From: Stakelama sediminis
GTDB lineage: Bacteria; Pseudomonadota; Alphaproteobacteria; Sphingomonadales; Sphingomonadaceae
Assembly: GCF_014199335.1 (NCBI RefSeq)
Contig: NZ_JACIJI010000005.1
Coordinates: 140,265 to 204,264, forward strand
Direction of reading: 5' to 3'
DNA length: 64,000 nt
The notes below the pieces were generated by a model. That model was given only the letters and a program-made list of their open reading frames with translations, did not search any database and had not been told where the DNA came from. Made by a program: the position numbers and the translations under genes. Below are positions 52,572-61,706 of this stretch, piece after piece (position 1 is the stretch's first letter; each line of letters starts with the position of its first letter).

Positions 52572-53666
52572 CTATTGCGCCAGTGCGAGCGCCTTCAGCT
52601 CGCTCGTCCCGCTCGCCACGACCTTCTCGCCAGGCTTCAGCCCCGAAAGGATCAGCGTGCGGCCTTCGACAGTTGGCCCCTGCCTGACGCTGCGGGTGCT
52701 GACGCCGCCCTTTGCCGCGACGAAGACGATGTCGCCGTCGCCAAGGTTCGTTACCGCCGCGTCGGGCACCATCACCGCGCCGTCGGGAGCGGGACCATAG
52801 ATGGTGACGCTCGTCGTGCCGCCGCTGACGATGCCGGGCGCACCGGGAACGCTTGCCTTCAGCAGCGCCGCGCGCGTTTCTGGGTCGATGACGTTGCCGA
52901 CCGAGGTGACGGTGCCGCCGACGCCGTCCTTGACGCGGACGCTCATGCCGGGGCGGATCTGGCCGATGAACTTTTGCGGGAGCTGCGCGCGGATTTCGTA
53001 GCGGCTCGCGGCGTCCACGACGAACGACGCCTCCATCGGGTCGATCCGGTCGCCGGTTTCGACCGACGCCTTCGCAACGCGCCCCGCGATCGGCGCGGTC
53101 AGGCGATAGGTGCCGTCGCGCCCCGCGGCGCCGGTCATCGCCAGGATGCGGCGCTGTTCGGTGACGTCCGCCTGGGCCTGGCGAAGCTGCGCCTGCGCTT
53201 CGTCGGCGCGCGCGCCGGCGATCACGCCTTCGCGGGCAAGCTGGGTAAGGCGCGACGCCGATGCCCCCGCGACGCGAAGCCGTGCTTCGGCGCGGGCGAG
53301 GTCGGCGCCGTGGGAGAGAATGTCGGTGCTTGCGACGGTCGCGAGAAGCTGTCCGGCCTTCACCGTATCGCCCTCGGCGACATAGATTCGCTTGACCATG
53401 CCGGGATAGGTGGCGGTCACCGCGACGCGCGCATTGGGCGGCGGCGCGATGGTGGCGGGCAGCGTCGCGATCGGCGCTTCGTCGGCGCGTTCGGCGACTG
53501 CCCATTTCAGCCCGAGCTTGGTTGCCTGTTCGTTCGACAGCGGAACCGTCCCGGCCGGTGTCGACGGCGTCTTGTCCGGTGCCGGCGCAGTATCGGTCCC
53601 GCCGCCGCATCCGGCGAGCAGGAGCGCCGCCGTGAAAGCCAGATAATGCCGTTTCGGTTCCCGCAT
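52572..53666 (-). CDS. RND periplasmic adaptor (CusB/CzcB-like membrane fusion protein), lipoprotein
   Basis: A 364-residue membrane fusion protein with lipobox LLLAGC (lipid-Cys near residue 20). A split barrel-sandwich (biotinyl-lipoyl like) domain is formed by VAVTATYPGMVKRIYVAEGDTVKAGQLLATVAS and TYRLTAPIAGRVAKASVETGDRIDP, flanking an alpha-hairpin (LARAEARLRVAGASASRLTQLAREGVIAGARADEAQAQLRQAQADVTEQ). Beta-barrel and membrane-proximal domains follow. It links the pump to the TolC channel. The gene begins 45 bases after the kinase stop in the same direction. Confidence 0.88.
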   Translation of the reverse strand: MREPKRHYLAFTAALLLAGCGGGTDTAPAPDKTPSTPAGTVPLSNEQATKLGLKWAVAERADEAPIATLPATIAPPPNARVAVTATYPGMVKRIYVAEGDTVKAGQLLATVASTDILSHGADLARAEARLRVAGASASRLTQLAREGVIAGARADEAQAQLRQAQADVTEQRRILAMTGAAGRDGTYRLTAPIAGRVAKASVETGDRIDPMEASFVVDAASRYEIRAQLPQKFIGQIRPGMSVRVKDGVGGTVTSVGNVIDPETRAALLKASVPGAPGIVSGGTTSVTIYGPAPDGAVMVPDAAVTNLGDGDIVFVAAKGGVSTRSVRQGPTVEGRTLILSGLKPGEKVVASGTSELKALALAQ

Positions 53667-53710
53667 GAATCGGGTGCTAGCGCATGAAGCTGACGGGACG
53701 CTGACGGCGG

Positions 53711-54718
53711 TCAGGCAAAGTCGAGGAGCAGCGACCTCTGCGTGGGAAGGGTGGTGAAACTGGCGTGATGCGACGCCGCGATCCGCGACACGATTGCAAG
53801 GCCTAACCCCGCGCCGCTGCTGCTGGCATGGTCGGCGCGGCGGTGGCGATGGCGAAGCTGGTCGAGCTTTTCGGGTAGGAGGCCGGGACCTTCGTCGCGC
53901 ACCGCGATGCGGGCACCGGGGCCGACGATGATCGTGACGGTGCCGCCCTCCGGCGTCACGCGAAGGGCGTTGTCGACGAGGTTGCGCACCGCTGCCGCAA
54001 TCGCTTCGCGCCGGCCCGTAACCGATGCCTCGCCTTCCGCTTCGACCGCGATCTTGCGGTTTTGGCGAATGGCGAGCGGTGCCATCAGGCTGGCGACATC
54101 CTCCGCCACGTCGGCAAGCACGACGCGTTCGTCCGCAGTCTGCGGCATGTCGATGTCCAGCTGGGCGAGGATCATCAATTGCTCGATCAGCCTACGCATC
54201 CGCGCGACATCTTCTTTCAGGCGCGCGGCCGCGGGGTGATCGAGTCGCTCGATCTCGAGCGCCAGTACGCTGAGCGGCGTGCGCAGTTCGTGGGCGACAT
54301 CGGCGGCAAACGCTTCCTGCTCGCGCGAAGCAGTATCGATCCGGTTGAGCAGCGCGTTGACCGCGTCGGCGAACGGTACGACCTCACGCGGCAGGCTCTC
54401 GACGGCGACGCGAAAGCCGCGCTCATTCTCCGTAGCTTCGTCGATGTTACGCGCCTGTACCTCGAGCGGACGCAGTGATGAGCGGATCACCCAGCGGCCC
54501 GCGAGCGTCATCGGCACGATCAGTACCAGGATCGGGATCGCGACATGCTCGGTCAGCTCGTGCGTAACGACCGGAAGCTGATCCGGATCGAGTAGCACCG
54601 AAAACGTCAGCCCATATTCGATCGCGATGAACAGCAGCAGCGCGAAGGCGCCGATCGCTCCTACCAGCGCGAGCCGGGCGATCAGGCGATGTTCGAGCGA
54701 CGGTTGCTCGTGCTTCAT
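53711..54718 (-). CDS. Sensor histidine kinase of the metal-efflux operon
   Basis: A 335-residue kinase starting at ATG 54718, four bases inside the regulator end. Two membrane spans (ALVGAIGAFALLLFIAIEY, and AIPILVLIVPMTLAGRWVI) enclose a short periplasmic loop of about 25 residues, so metal sensing is probably by few residues or within the membrane. A HAMP-like linker leads to the H-box AFAADVAHELRTPLSVLALEIERL, then NLVDNALRVTPEGG, DEGPGLLPEKL and SGAGLGLAIVSRI. Similar to CzcS/QseC-class sensors. Ligand not determinable. Confidence 0.87.
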   Translation of the reverse strand: MKHEQPSLEHRLIARLALVGAIGAFALLLFIAIEYGLTFSVLLDPDQLPVVTHELTEHVAIPILVLIVPMTLAGRWVIRSSLRPLEVQARNIDEATENERGFRVAVESLPREVVPFADAVNALLNRIDTASREQEAFAADVAHELRTPLSVLALEIERLDHPAAARLKEDVARMRRLIEQLMILAQLDIDMPQTADERVVLADVAEDVASLMAPLAIRQNRKIAVEAEGEASVTGRREAIAAAVRNLVDNALRVTPEGGTVTIIVGPGARIAVRDEGPGLLPEKLDQLRHRHRRADHASSSGAGLGLAIVSRIAASHHASFTTLPTQRSLLLDFA

Positions 54719-55389
54719 GTCCTTTCCTCCAGCATATAGCCCACGCCGCGCACGGTGTGCAGCATGTCGCCGCACCCGGCCTGTTCCAGTTTGCGCCTCA
54801 GCCTCGAAACCGTCGCCTCGACGGCGTTGGGCGTCACCGCGGCGTCGAACGAATAGAGCGAATCCTCGATCGTCTGGCGGCGTACCACCGACCCCGCCCT
54901 GCGCATCAGCAGTTCGAGCAGGTCGGCCTCGCGCCGCGCGAGTTCAAGCCGCTCGCCATGCGCCTTCGCTTCGCGCCGGTTGGTGTCGAAGCTGATCGGT
55001 CCGATCACCAGTTCGACGTCACTGCGAACGCCCGGCCGTCGCAGCAGTGCGCGCAGCCGCGCGGCGACTTCGGCAACCTCGAACGGCTTGACCAGATAGT
55101 CGTCGGCCCCCGCATCTAGCCCCGCCACCCGGTCCTCCAGCGCGCCGCGTGCGGTCAGCACCAGTGCGGGCGGCACCGAGCGCGCCTGCCGCCGTTCGCG
55201 CAGCCAGGCGAGGCCGTCGCCGTCAGGAAGGCCGAGGTCGAGCACCAGCGCATCGAAACTGGCGGCGGCGAGCGCGGCGTCGGCCGCCTGCAGATCGCCC
55301 GCGGCATCGGCCGCGAAGCCAGCCGCGCCGAGCCCGTCACAGGTCAGCCGCGCTAGCCGCTGATTATCTTCCACAACAAGGACCCGCAT
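54715..55389 (-). CDS. OmpR-family response regulator of the metal-efflux operon
   Basis: A 224-residue regulator. Acidic pair in LVVEDNQ, phospho-Asp in DALVLDLGLPDGDG (about 51), Lys in DDYLVKPFEVAE. The winged helix is LELARREADLLELLMRRAGSVVRRQTIEDSLYSF and VEATVSRLRRKLEQAGCGDMLHTVRGVGYML. It is first in the operon, and a direct repeat upstream (55435-55451) may be its binding box. Nearest known relatives are QseB/PmrA/CzcR types. Confidence 0.9.
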   Translation of the reverse strand: MRVLVVEDNQRLARLTCDGLGAAGFAADAAGDLQAADAALAAASFDALVLDLGLPDGDGLAWLRERRQARSVPPALVLTARGALEDRVAGLDAGADDYLVKPFEVAEVAARLRALLRRPGVRSDVELVIGPISFDTNRREAKAHGERLELARREADLLELLMRRAGSVVRRQTIEDSLYSFDAAVTPNAVEATVSRLRRKLEQAGCGDMLHTVRGVGYMLEERT

Positions 55390-55919
55390 GGCAGATGTAC
55401 CCTATCGGTGAAATGTTAAGACCTACACCAGGACTCTGACAACAGTCTGACGCAGCATGCCAGCCAGAAGGGCACCGGCAATCCCTATTCCTTTCCCGTT
55501 CGTCGTTTGTATCACAGCGGGATATTTAAGACATCGGGGCAAACAATACGCAAAAGAACCCTCACATCGGTCGCCCATTATCGGGGACTGCGGAGAACGG
55601 AAGCGTGCGACCTGTGCGCCGAATCCGTGCTAAACCGCTGCCCTCGAACCGCCTCTCCCTGACACCTAGTCGGGATGTCGCGGGCGATGCATCCGCCCGG
55701 CTAGCGGGGATTGCGGAACAATCTCAGGAAGCTGACGCACCCGAAAGAATTGGAGCTGTTTTTGACCGTCAGGCTATCGATTGAGGTTCGTCCGCTTTTG
55801 GAATTCGCCCTGTCGAGCATCAAAGGCTGGAATTGGGCCGGAAGCAGGATATCCGCTTCAAATAATCATAATCGCTGAAACTGCCGCAACTCTCACGACA
55901 GAAGTCGTGCGCAATCTCA
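55390..55919. other. 530-base intergenic region without a recognised gene
   Basis: Lies between the efflux regulator start and the phosphoesterase stop. It includes the direct repeat TCTGAC-5-TCTGAC at 55435-55451, and otherwise no open frame with protein character, tRNA or repeat that I can see. Confidence 0.5.
55435..55451. promoter_or_regulatory. Candidate response-regulator box (direct repeat, 11-bp period)
   Basis: TCTGAC (55435-55440) and TCTGAC (55446-55451) repeat with 11-base spacing, the phasing on one helix face favoured by OmpR-type regulators. They lie 46-62 bases upstream of the regulator ATG on the minus strand. Confidence 0.45.
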
Positions 55920-57056
55920 TCAGCTGCCCCTGGCGAACAACGGCGTCATCACCGTAACGCCCTTATCGCTGTCGCCGGCGTGCCCCAGATATTCGTCGAT
56001 GCCGAATGCGGCCTCTGTCGTCCGCAGCAGCGAATAATGGTTGTATGGCGTCGGATCGACGACGTGGCGCGGGCCGTGATTGGTGATGACGATCGTGACG
56101 ATGTGCCCGCCGCCGAAATTGGCCTTGCTCGACGGGTCATAGCCGCAACAGCCCTGAACCCCGGTCTTGCGGGCTTCCTTGTTATTCTCGTCAAAGGTGA
56201 TGACGATCGCGCTGTTGTCCGGACCCTGCCAGAATTTCGCATGGGTGATCTTGTCGACCAGCATCCCGATCTCCGCATCGCCGCGATGGATCAGCTGCGG
56301 GATGTTCTGATTGCTGCAATCGGCCGGAATATTGGGTCCGTCATCGGGGCCGCGGCCGTGCATCTCGTTGCACTGGTTGGGGATGATGTGCGCGTAATTG
56401 GGAACGTCACCATCGGCGAGATCCTTGTCGAGCTGATCGAAGCCGACGAATTGCGACTTTAGCTCGGCATAAGGTTCGCTGTTGACCGAGTGAAAGGTGA
56501 CGAAGCCGTTATGCTTTGCCGCATACAGCTCATAGGGCTTTCCCTTGACCGGATAGAGCGGCGTCGGCCAGCGCGGTGCAAGCGAACCTGCGGCCGGGAT
56601 ATCCTCCATATAGGCTTTCCAGCGCATCCCGTGCGCGGCGAGCTGATCCATCAGGCTGGGCGCGGCGACGCTGTGATCGGCATAGCCCGGCGTCGCTGAA
56701 CCCTCGCAATAAGGATCCTTCAGCCCCGCCTTGCAATAAAAGGCGTCATCGTCGTGGATACCAAAGGTATCGCCCCCGAGCATGGCGACATAGTTGCCCT
56801 CGCTCGCGTGAACCTCGCCGTAAAACTCACTGGCAAGGCCATATTGCTTCGCCAGACGGTGGATCACCGGGGTCCATTCCGGATGATCCATGATCTGTTT
56901 GAAGCCCTTATTCTCCTCGACGATGACGAAGATGTGTTTGTAGCGCGGCAAGGTGCGCACCGGTTGCGGCGTTGCCGACCCCGCGACGGCCGGCGACGAA
57001 AGCGCCGCCGCAGCCGCAAGGAACAGTCCCGAAATCACGCTTGCCGGACGCACCAT
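55920..57056 (-). CDS. Secreted phosphoesterase (acid phosphatase/phospholipase C family)
   Basis: A 378-residue exported enzyme; the signal peptide ends SPAVAG (about 26). RYKHIFVIVEENKGFKQIM opens the phosphoesterase family fold (PF04185-like): the Glu-Asn pair is the metal and nucleophile region. HASEGNYVAMLGGDTFGIHDDD, MEDIPAAG, IVITFDENN and GGGHIVTIVITNHGP carry the remaining metal-binding residues. Members are acid phosphatases or phospholipases C cutting phosphomonoesters or phospholipids. The gene follows the TonB-dependent receptor at 18 bases, so it is co-transcribed with it. Confidence 0.85.
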   Translation of the reverse strand: MVRPASVISGLFLAAAAALSSPAVAGSATPQPVRTLPRYKHIFVIVEENKGFKQIMDHPEWTPVIHRLAKQYGLASEFYGEVHASEGNYVAMLGGDTFGIHDDDAFYCKAGLKDPYCEGSATPGYADHSVAAPSLMDQLAAHGMRWKAYMEDIPAAGSLAPRWPTPLYPVKGKPYELYAAKHNGFVTFHSVNSEPYAELKSQFVGFDQLDKDLADGDVPNYAHIIPNQCNEMHGRGPDDGPNIPADCSNQNIPQLIHRGDAEIGMLVDKITHAKFWQGPDNSAIVITFDENNKEARKTGVQGCCGYDPSSKANFGGGHIVTIVITNHGPRHVVDPTPYNHYSLLRTTEAAFGIDEYLGHAGDSDKGVTVMTPLFARGS

Positions 57057-57074
57057 GCCCGCTTCTCCTTTTGC

Positions 57075-59651
57075 TTAGTGACCGAAATTAAACTTGATAC
57101 CGGCCATGTAGTCGGTCTGATAATATTCGCGCTGGATCGGGTAGCGCGGGTCCGAAGATTGGGTGAACGCCAGCTTGGTGTTGGTGATGTTCTTGGCCGA
57201 TACGAAGACGCTCAGCTGCTTGCTGAACGCGTACGCGACATCGGCATCGAGCCGGAAGCGCGGCTGCGAGTAGATGTCGGTCGCCGCGTTATCACCGACG
57301 CCGAAGATGTTCTTCGAAACATAGGATCCGCTGAGATGCGCATCGACCGGACCCTTTTCGTAGAACAGCGTCGCATTATACGCGAAGTTCGAGGTCTGCG
57401 GCAGGGTGCCGTAAGAGAATGCCAGCGTGTTCGGGTCCTGGTGGATCGCGCCGTGTGAATGAAGCAACGTGATATTGCCGTCGAAGCCGAAGCCGCTCCA
57501 CCAGCTGGGCAGGAACAGGAACTGCTGGCGCAGCTGAAGCTCGGCACCATAGACATGGGCGGAACCGATATCTTGAAAGCCGTCGATCTCGCCAGTCTGG
57601 CCCGCCGGGAACAGCGGGCTCGTCGCGCCGCGCTGAATGGTCGGAATGATGTAGTTGCTCAGCTGGTCGTAGAAGAAGGTGGCAGACAGCACGCCGCCGC
57701 CCGGCGTGTAATATTCCGCCGCAGCATCGAAATTATGCCCGATCGTGGGCTGAAGATCGGGATTCCCGCTCGACAGGACATAGACGCCGTTGGAATTGCT
57801 CACCGACGACGTTGCAGAAATCTGGTTGAAGCCGGGCCGGGCAATCGTCGTCGAATAGGCACCGCGCAGCAGGAAGTCCGGCGACGCCTTGTACCTCAGG
57901 CTGATGTCGGGAAACAGGTCGCTGTAATTGTGCGTCGCTGTCGGCGAACCGGCTGCCTGAGAGGGGTCGACGCGATAGGTTGCCCGGGTCGCCTCAAGCC
58001 GGAGGCCGCCGATGACGGAAAGCTTACCGAACGTGCCGCTATACTGTAGATAGCCGCCGTAGATATTTTCCTTGTCGTTATAATAGGCTGCGAGGTTCTC
58101 AACGAGCGGGCCCTGGGCGATCTGCTCGAACTTCGAATAGATCGGCGTCGGGCCGATATTATAGGCGCCGCCGTAAAAGATCTGATCAGCGCCCTGGCTG
58201 AAATCGGCATAGCTGGAATTGGGATCGATGAAATCGGCCTGATACTGATGGTTAACGCGCTTGCGCAGCCGCGCGCTTGCGCCGAACTGGATCTTGGCAT
58301 CCTCGCCGAAGCCGACCGGGACGCCGACATTGAGGGTGCCGGACCATTCATGGTCGCCGACATGGGAAAAACGATTATCGCCGCCGAAAGAAGTGTAGAT
58401 CGACGGATCGTTCAGATTGACGCCGCCATTGGTGTGATAGCTGGGAACGGCAGGGTTGACGACGTTGTTGTACGTTGCACTGAACGTGTTCGGCGTGCTC
58501 CACCCGCCATACATCGAATAGGGGAATTCATCGTGCCCGTTGGTGTAGGCGACCTTGCCGTCGATGGTGACGCCGCTGTCCAGCGTGGTCTGACCACCCG
58601 CCTCGATAAGATCGTTGCCCAGCACTTCGCGGGTTGAAATCACGACCTGCTTGGCGGTCACGCCATTGCCGGTAACGTCGCCCATGCTGTTGATCGAGGT
58701 GATCGCATCGGCAAGCCCGTTGAGCTGATATTCGTGCTTGTACGCATTCTCGACATAGCCGGAATACAGCCCGCGAACGAAGAACCTGGTCGAATCGTCA
58801 GGACGAAAGACCAGGCTGCCGGAAACGCCCTGGCGCGTCCGATGATAGTCATAGAGTCGCGGCTGCAGGTCGTCGTAAAGCTTGCTCGTTACATAGGGGC
58901 CGGTACCCGCCGGCGCTGCGGTCGGATCATTGATGTAATCCGCTTCGACGTCGTTGATGCCGCGCTGATCCTGGTCATAGGCATAGGACAGCGTCAGGCT
59001 GACATGATGCGCGCCCGAATCGGTGGTGCCGCCGAAGCCCGCCCCGAACGTTATGTTGCCCTGATAACGGCGCGAATTGCGCAGGGTTTCGACGCCCAGC
59101 GCGCCGCCGCCAGAGATCAGCAGGCTCTGACGCGGATCGATCTCGCGAGGCAGAATGTTGACGGTGCCGCCAAGGCCCTCGGCATCCATTGCCGGTGTTA
59201 CCGACTTTGCGACTTCAAGGCCGCCCAGAATGCCGGCGGGGAAAGCATCGAAAGCCACCGCCCGGCTGCCGCCCTGCGGCGAGGCGGGATTGGATGGCGT
59301 GAGACGGACGCCATCATAGGTGGTGGCGTTGAGGTCGGCGGCAAGGCCGCGGATATTGATGAACCGCCCTTCTCCGCTGTCCGATTCCATCTGAATGCCG
59401 GGAAGGCGCTGCAATGCTTCGGCGGCGTTCACGTCCGGCAGCGAGGCGATTTCCTTCTGCGAGCGAATGTCGAGAATGATCGGAGCGTCTTTCTTGATCG
59501 CCGTCGCATCCTCGCGGTTTCCGGTGACGACGATGTCCTTCTTGCCGTCCTTGTAGCCCGGGGTCGGCGAAGCGGTCTGGGCGTGCGCGGTGCCGCCGGC
59601 AACCATCGCGATGATCGCCGGCGACGCCAGCATAAATGCTTTCAGTTTCAT
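57075..59651 (-). CDS. TonB-dependent outer-membrane receptor
   Basis: An 858-residue receptor with signal peptide ending AHAQ (about 24) and GGGAGC Shine-Dalgarno type sequence (GGGAGC) near the start. DIVVTGNREDATAIKKDAPIILDIRSQKEIASLPDVNAAEALQRLPGI is the plug domain opening, and GRFINIRGLAADLNATTYDGVRL contains the conserved IRG. Later barrel strands and YMAGIKFNFGH close the protein; the last residue is His rather than the usual Phe. The receptor is first of two genes, followed by the phosphoesterase, and preceded in the same direction by a propeller gene. The ligand is unknown; an organophosphate or phytate-like compound is a guess from context. Confidence 0.9.
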   Translation of the reverse strand: MKLKAFMLASPAIIAMVAGGTAHAQTASPTPGYKDGKKDIVVTGNREDATAIKKDAPIILDIRSQKEIASLPDVNAAEALQRLPGIQMESDSGEGRFINIRGLAADLNATTYDGVRLTPSNPASPQGGSRAVAFDAFPAGILGGLEVAKSVTPAMDAEGLGGTVNILPREIDPRQSLLISGGGALGVETLRNSRRYQGNITFGAGFGGTTDSGAHHVSLTLSYAYDQDQRGINDVEADYINDPTAAPAGTGPYVTSKLYDDLQPRLYDYHRTRQGVSGSLVFRPDDSTRFFVRGLYSGYVENAYKHEYQLNGLADAITSINSMGDVTGNGVTAKQVVISTREVLGNDLIEAGGQTTLDSGVTIDGKVAYTNGHDEFPYSMYGGWSTPNTFSATYNNVVNPAVPSYHTNGGVNLNDPSIYTSFGGDNRFSHVGDHEWSGTLNVGVPVGFGEDAKIQFGASARLRKRVNHQYQADFIDPNSSYADFSQGADQIFYGGAYNIGPTPIYSKFEQIAQGPLVENLAAYYNDKENIYGGYLQYSGTFGKLSVIGGLRLEATRATYRVDPSQAAGSPTATHNYSDLFPDISLRYKASPDFLLRGAYSTTIARPGFNQISATSSVSNSNGVYVLSSGNPDLQPTIGHNFDAAAEYYTPGGGVLSATFFYDQLSNYIIPTIQRGATSPLFPAGQTGEIDGFQDIGSAHVYGAELQLRQQFLFLPSWWSGFGFDGNITLLHSHGAIHQDPNTLAFSYGTLPQTSNFAYNATLFYEKGPVDAHLSGSYVSKNIFGVGDNAATDIYSQPRFRLDADVAYAFSKQLSVFVSAKNITNTKLAFTQSSDPRYPIQREYYQTDYMAGIKFNFGH

Positions 59652-59800
59652 GTGTTAGCTCCCTGATGCTGAATAGAGGAGCAGTCTGACCTGCGCCTTG
59701 TTCGCGGGGAGCGATGGTTTTACTTTGTTACATCTATGCCACTCGAAATAGATCATTGTTGATTATTGTGACCTTTCAACGGTTATGACGTTTTTATTAC

Positions 59801-60805
59801 TCAGAACGGCTTGACGACCAATATGTGAAAGCTTCCGGGGACCAGTGGTGCATGGTGGCCGGTCGTGCCTGGCGCAAAGCGCGCCGTGGGCAGGTAGAGA
59901 AGCCCGGTGCGCGGGTCGAGCGCGCCGGTCCGCGCGCCGCGTTCGGTTTTCATTACCCCGCTGATATGCGGCCCCGCTTTGCCGGTCATCGAGATGATCG
60001 ACAGCGTGCCGCTATCGCCGCAGGGTATATAGGCCTTGCGCCGGGCCGCATCGAGAATGACCGCGTCCGGCCCGCTTCCGATATCGAGCAGCTTGACCAG
60101 CTTGCGGCTGTGTGCGTCGATGATCGCGGCCTTGCCGTTGTCGCACGCGCTGATGAGCATGCCGCTCGCGCTGTCATAGGCCAGGCCGGACGGCGACTTG
60201 CAGCCGGGGAGTGCAATCGCGGCGCCGGCCTTTGCTGTCGAAAGGTCTGCCGTTTCGAGCTCGCTCTCGTCCTCGTTGTTGACGAACAGGCTGCTTCCCG
60301 GCCCCTGGGCCGCATATTCAAGTCCGGGTTTCAGCGTTATAGTCGCCATCACCTTGTGTGTGGGCACATCGATCAGCGAGATGGTGCCGGACTTGGCGTT
60401 CATCACTGCCGCACGGCCCAGGCTTTGCGAATAAAAGGCGGCATCGGGATCGGAACCTACGGCGATCCGCGCGACCTGCTTCCCGTTGGTTTCATCGATC
60501 AGCCGGACACTGTCATCATTCCCGCTCGTGACAAGAAGCGTCGAAGAATGCGGAATCGGAACGACGGCGTGGCCATGCGCGATGTGGCCGATCGCGGCCA
60601 GCGCCTTTTGCCCCTTCAGATCGACGACCGTGACGTCGTTCGATCGCGCCACATAGAGCCGGTCTCCAACCGGATCGACCTTGGTATAATCCCAGCCGCC
60701 ATCAGCGGCGGCGATGCGCGCGACGATCCTCGGCGCGGCGTGCGCGATCGGGATCGTGGCAAGACTTACCGCCAGACCTGAGGCGACAATAGAACGAAAC
60801 GACAT
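59801..60805 (-). CDS. Secreted YncE/YVTN-type beta-propeller protein
   Basis: A 334-residue exported protein; the signal peptide (MSFRSIVASGLAVSLATIPIAHA) ends near 23. Blades repeat every 40-45 residues with the pattern 'LYVARSNDVTVVDLKGQKALAAIGH', 'LLVTSGNDDSVRLIDETNGKQVARIAVG', 'AVMNAKSGTISLIDVPTHKVMATI'. Proteins of this kind are periplasmic binding or scaffolding propellers; YncE itself binds DNA and others act with metal or iron uptake. Here it lies about 150 bases upstream of the receptor gene in the same direction, so a shared function is likely but a shared transcript is not certain. Confidence 0.8.
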   Translation of the reverse strand: MSFRSIVASGLAVSLATIPIAHAAPRIVARIAAADGGWDYTKVDPVGDRLYVARSNDVTVVDLKGQKALAAIGHIAHGHAVVPIPHSSTLLVTSGNDDSVRLIDETNGKQVARIAVGSDPDAAFYSQSLGRAAVMNAKSGTISLIDVPTHKVMATITLKPGLEYAAQGPGSSLFVNNEDESELETADLSTAKAGAAIALPGCKSPSGLAYDSASGMLISACDNGKAAIIDAHSRKLVKLLDIGSGPDAVILDAARRKAYIPCGDSGTLSIISMTGKAGPHISGVMKTERGARTGALDPRTGLLYLPTARFAPGTTGHHAPLVPGSFHILVVKPF

Positions 60806-61025
60806 GACAATGCTCCAGATGTTTGCAACAGCCGCAAAACATATTGGAAGCCGACCCGCCGATCACCCCGAACATCGCCATCCCAAGGAAGGTTGGGAAG
60901 TTTCAACACTTGTTTCAGGCATGTGTCTTCGTTGTTCATAAACATTGGGATAGTATAACCCGACGCGAGGGCCGACACGAGCTAGAACGCTGGCGCCCGC
61001 AATTCTGCTCGAGGATCGGTCCCTT

Positions 61026-61706
61026 ATGATGCGTATTCTCGTCGTCGAAGACGACTCTGCGACCAGTGATCTGCTTCGCGATGCGCTTGTCGCGCGGTCA
61101 CATCGTGTCACCATCGCCAAAAACGGCAGCGAAGCCATTCAGCTGGCCGACGATGCCATGTTCGACATCGGCATACTCGATTGCATGTTGCCCGATATTG
61201 GCGGAATCGATGTACTTCGCGAAATCCGGCGGCGCGATGTCGGCTTCCCGGTGATCATGCTGACCGCGCTCGGCGCGATCAATGACCGCGTCGCAGGTCT
61301 GGAGGCCGGCGCTGATGACTATCTGGTCAAGCCGTTCGCGATCGAGGAACTGCAGGCCCGGCTCTCCGCACTTTATCGCCGGCCACCACTCGAAAGCAAG
61401 CCTACCCACTTCCTGATCGGCGATATCGAAATCGATATGCTCAGTCGCCAGGTCCGTGTCGGAAGCAAGCGCGTTCATCTCCAGCCGCGTGAATTCGATC
61501 TGCTTGCAGTACTCGCCGAAAATGCAGGCCGAACGGTAACCCGCTCGATGTTTCTGGAGCAGGTATGGACTATTCGCTACGATCCCCGCACCAATATCGT
61601 CGATAGTCACATCAGCCGGCTTCGGACGAAGCTGAAATCTGCCGGATCGAGCGAACCGATCGAGACGATTCAGGGCGTCGGTTACCGATTGCGGCATCGT
61701 GACTAA
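61026..61706 (+). CDS. OmpR-family response regulator divergent from the receptor locus
   Basis: A 226-residue regulator with receiver (VVEDDSATSDLLRDAL, phospho-Asp in GILDCMLPDIGG, Lys in DDYLVKPFAIEE) and winged helix (LQPREFDLLAVLAENAGRTVTRSMFLEQVW and HISRLRTKLK, IQGVGYRLRH). It begins 220 bases from the divergent propeller gene and overlaps its kinase gene by 8 bases. The family is that of CopR/CusR-like regulators. Because it faces the receptor/phosphoesterase cluster, it probably controls it. Confidence 0.88.
   Translation: MMRILVVEDDSATSDLLRDALVARSHRVTIAKNGSEAIQLADDAMFDIGILDCMLPDIGGIDVLREIRRRDVGFPVIMLTALGAINDRVAGLEAGADDYLVKPFAIEELQARLSALYRRPPLESKPTHFLIGDIEIDMLSRQVRVGSKRVHLQPREFDLLAVLAENAGRTVTRSMFLEQVWTIRYDPRTNIVDSHISRLRTKLKSAGSSEPIETIQGVGYRLRHRD

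Noticed and set aside
59652..59800. Pho box in front of the TonB receptor gene
   Set aside because: TGTCA-like pieces occur but no direct repeat with 11-base spacing; not enough to claim phosphate control.
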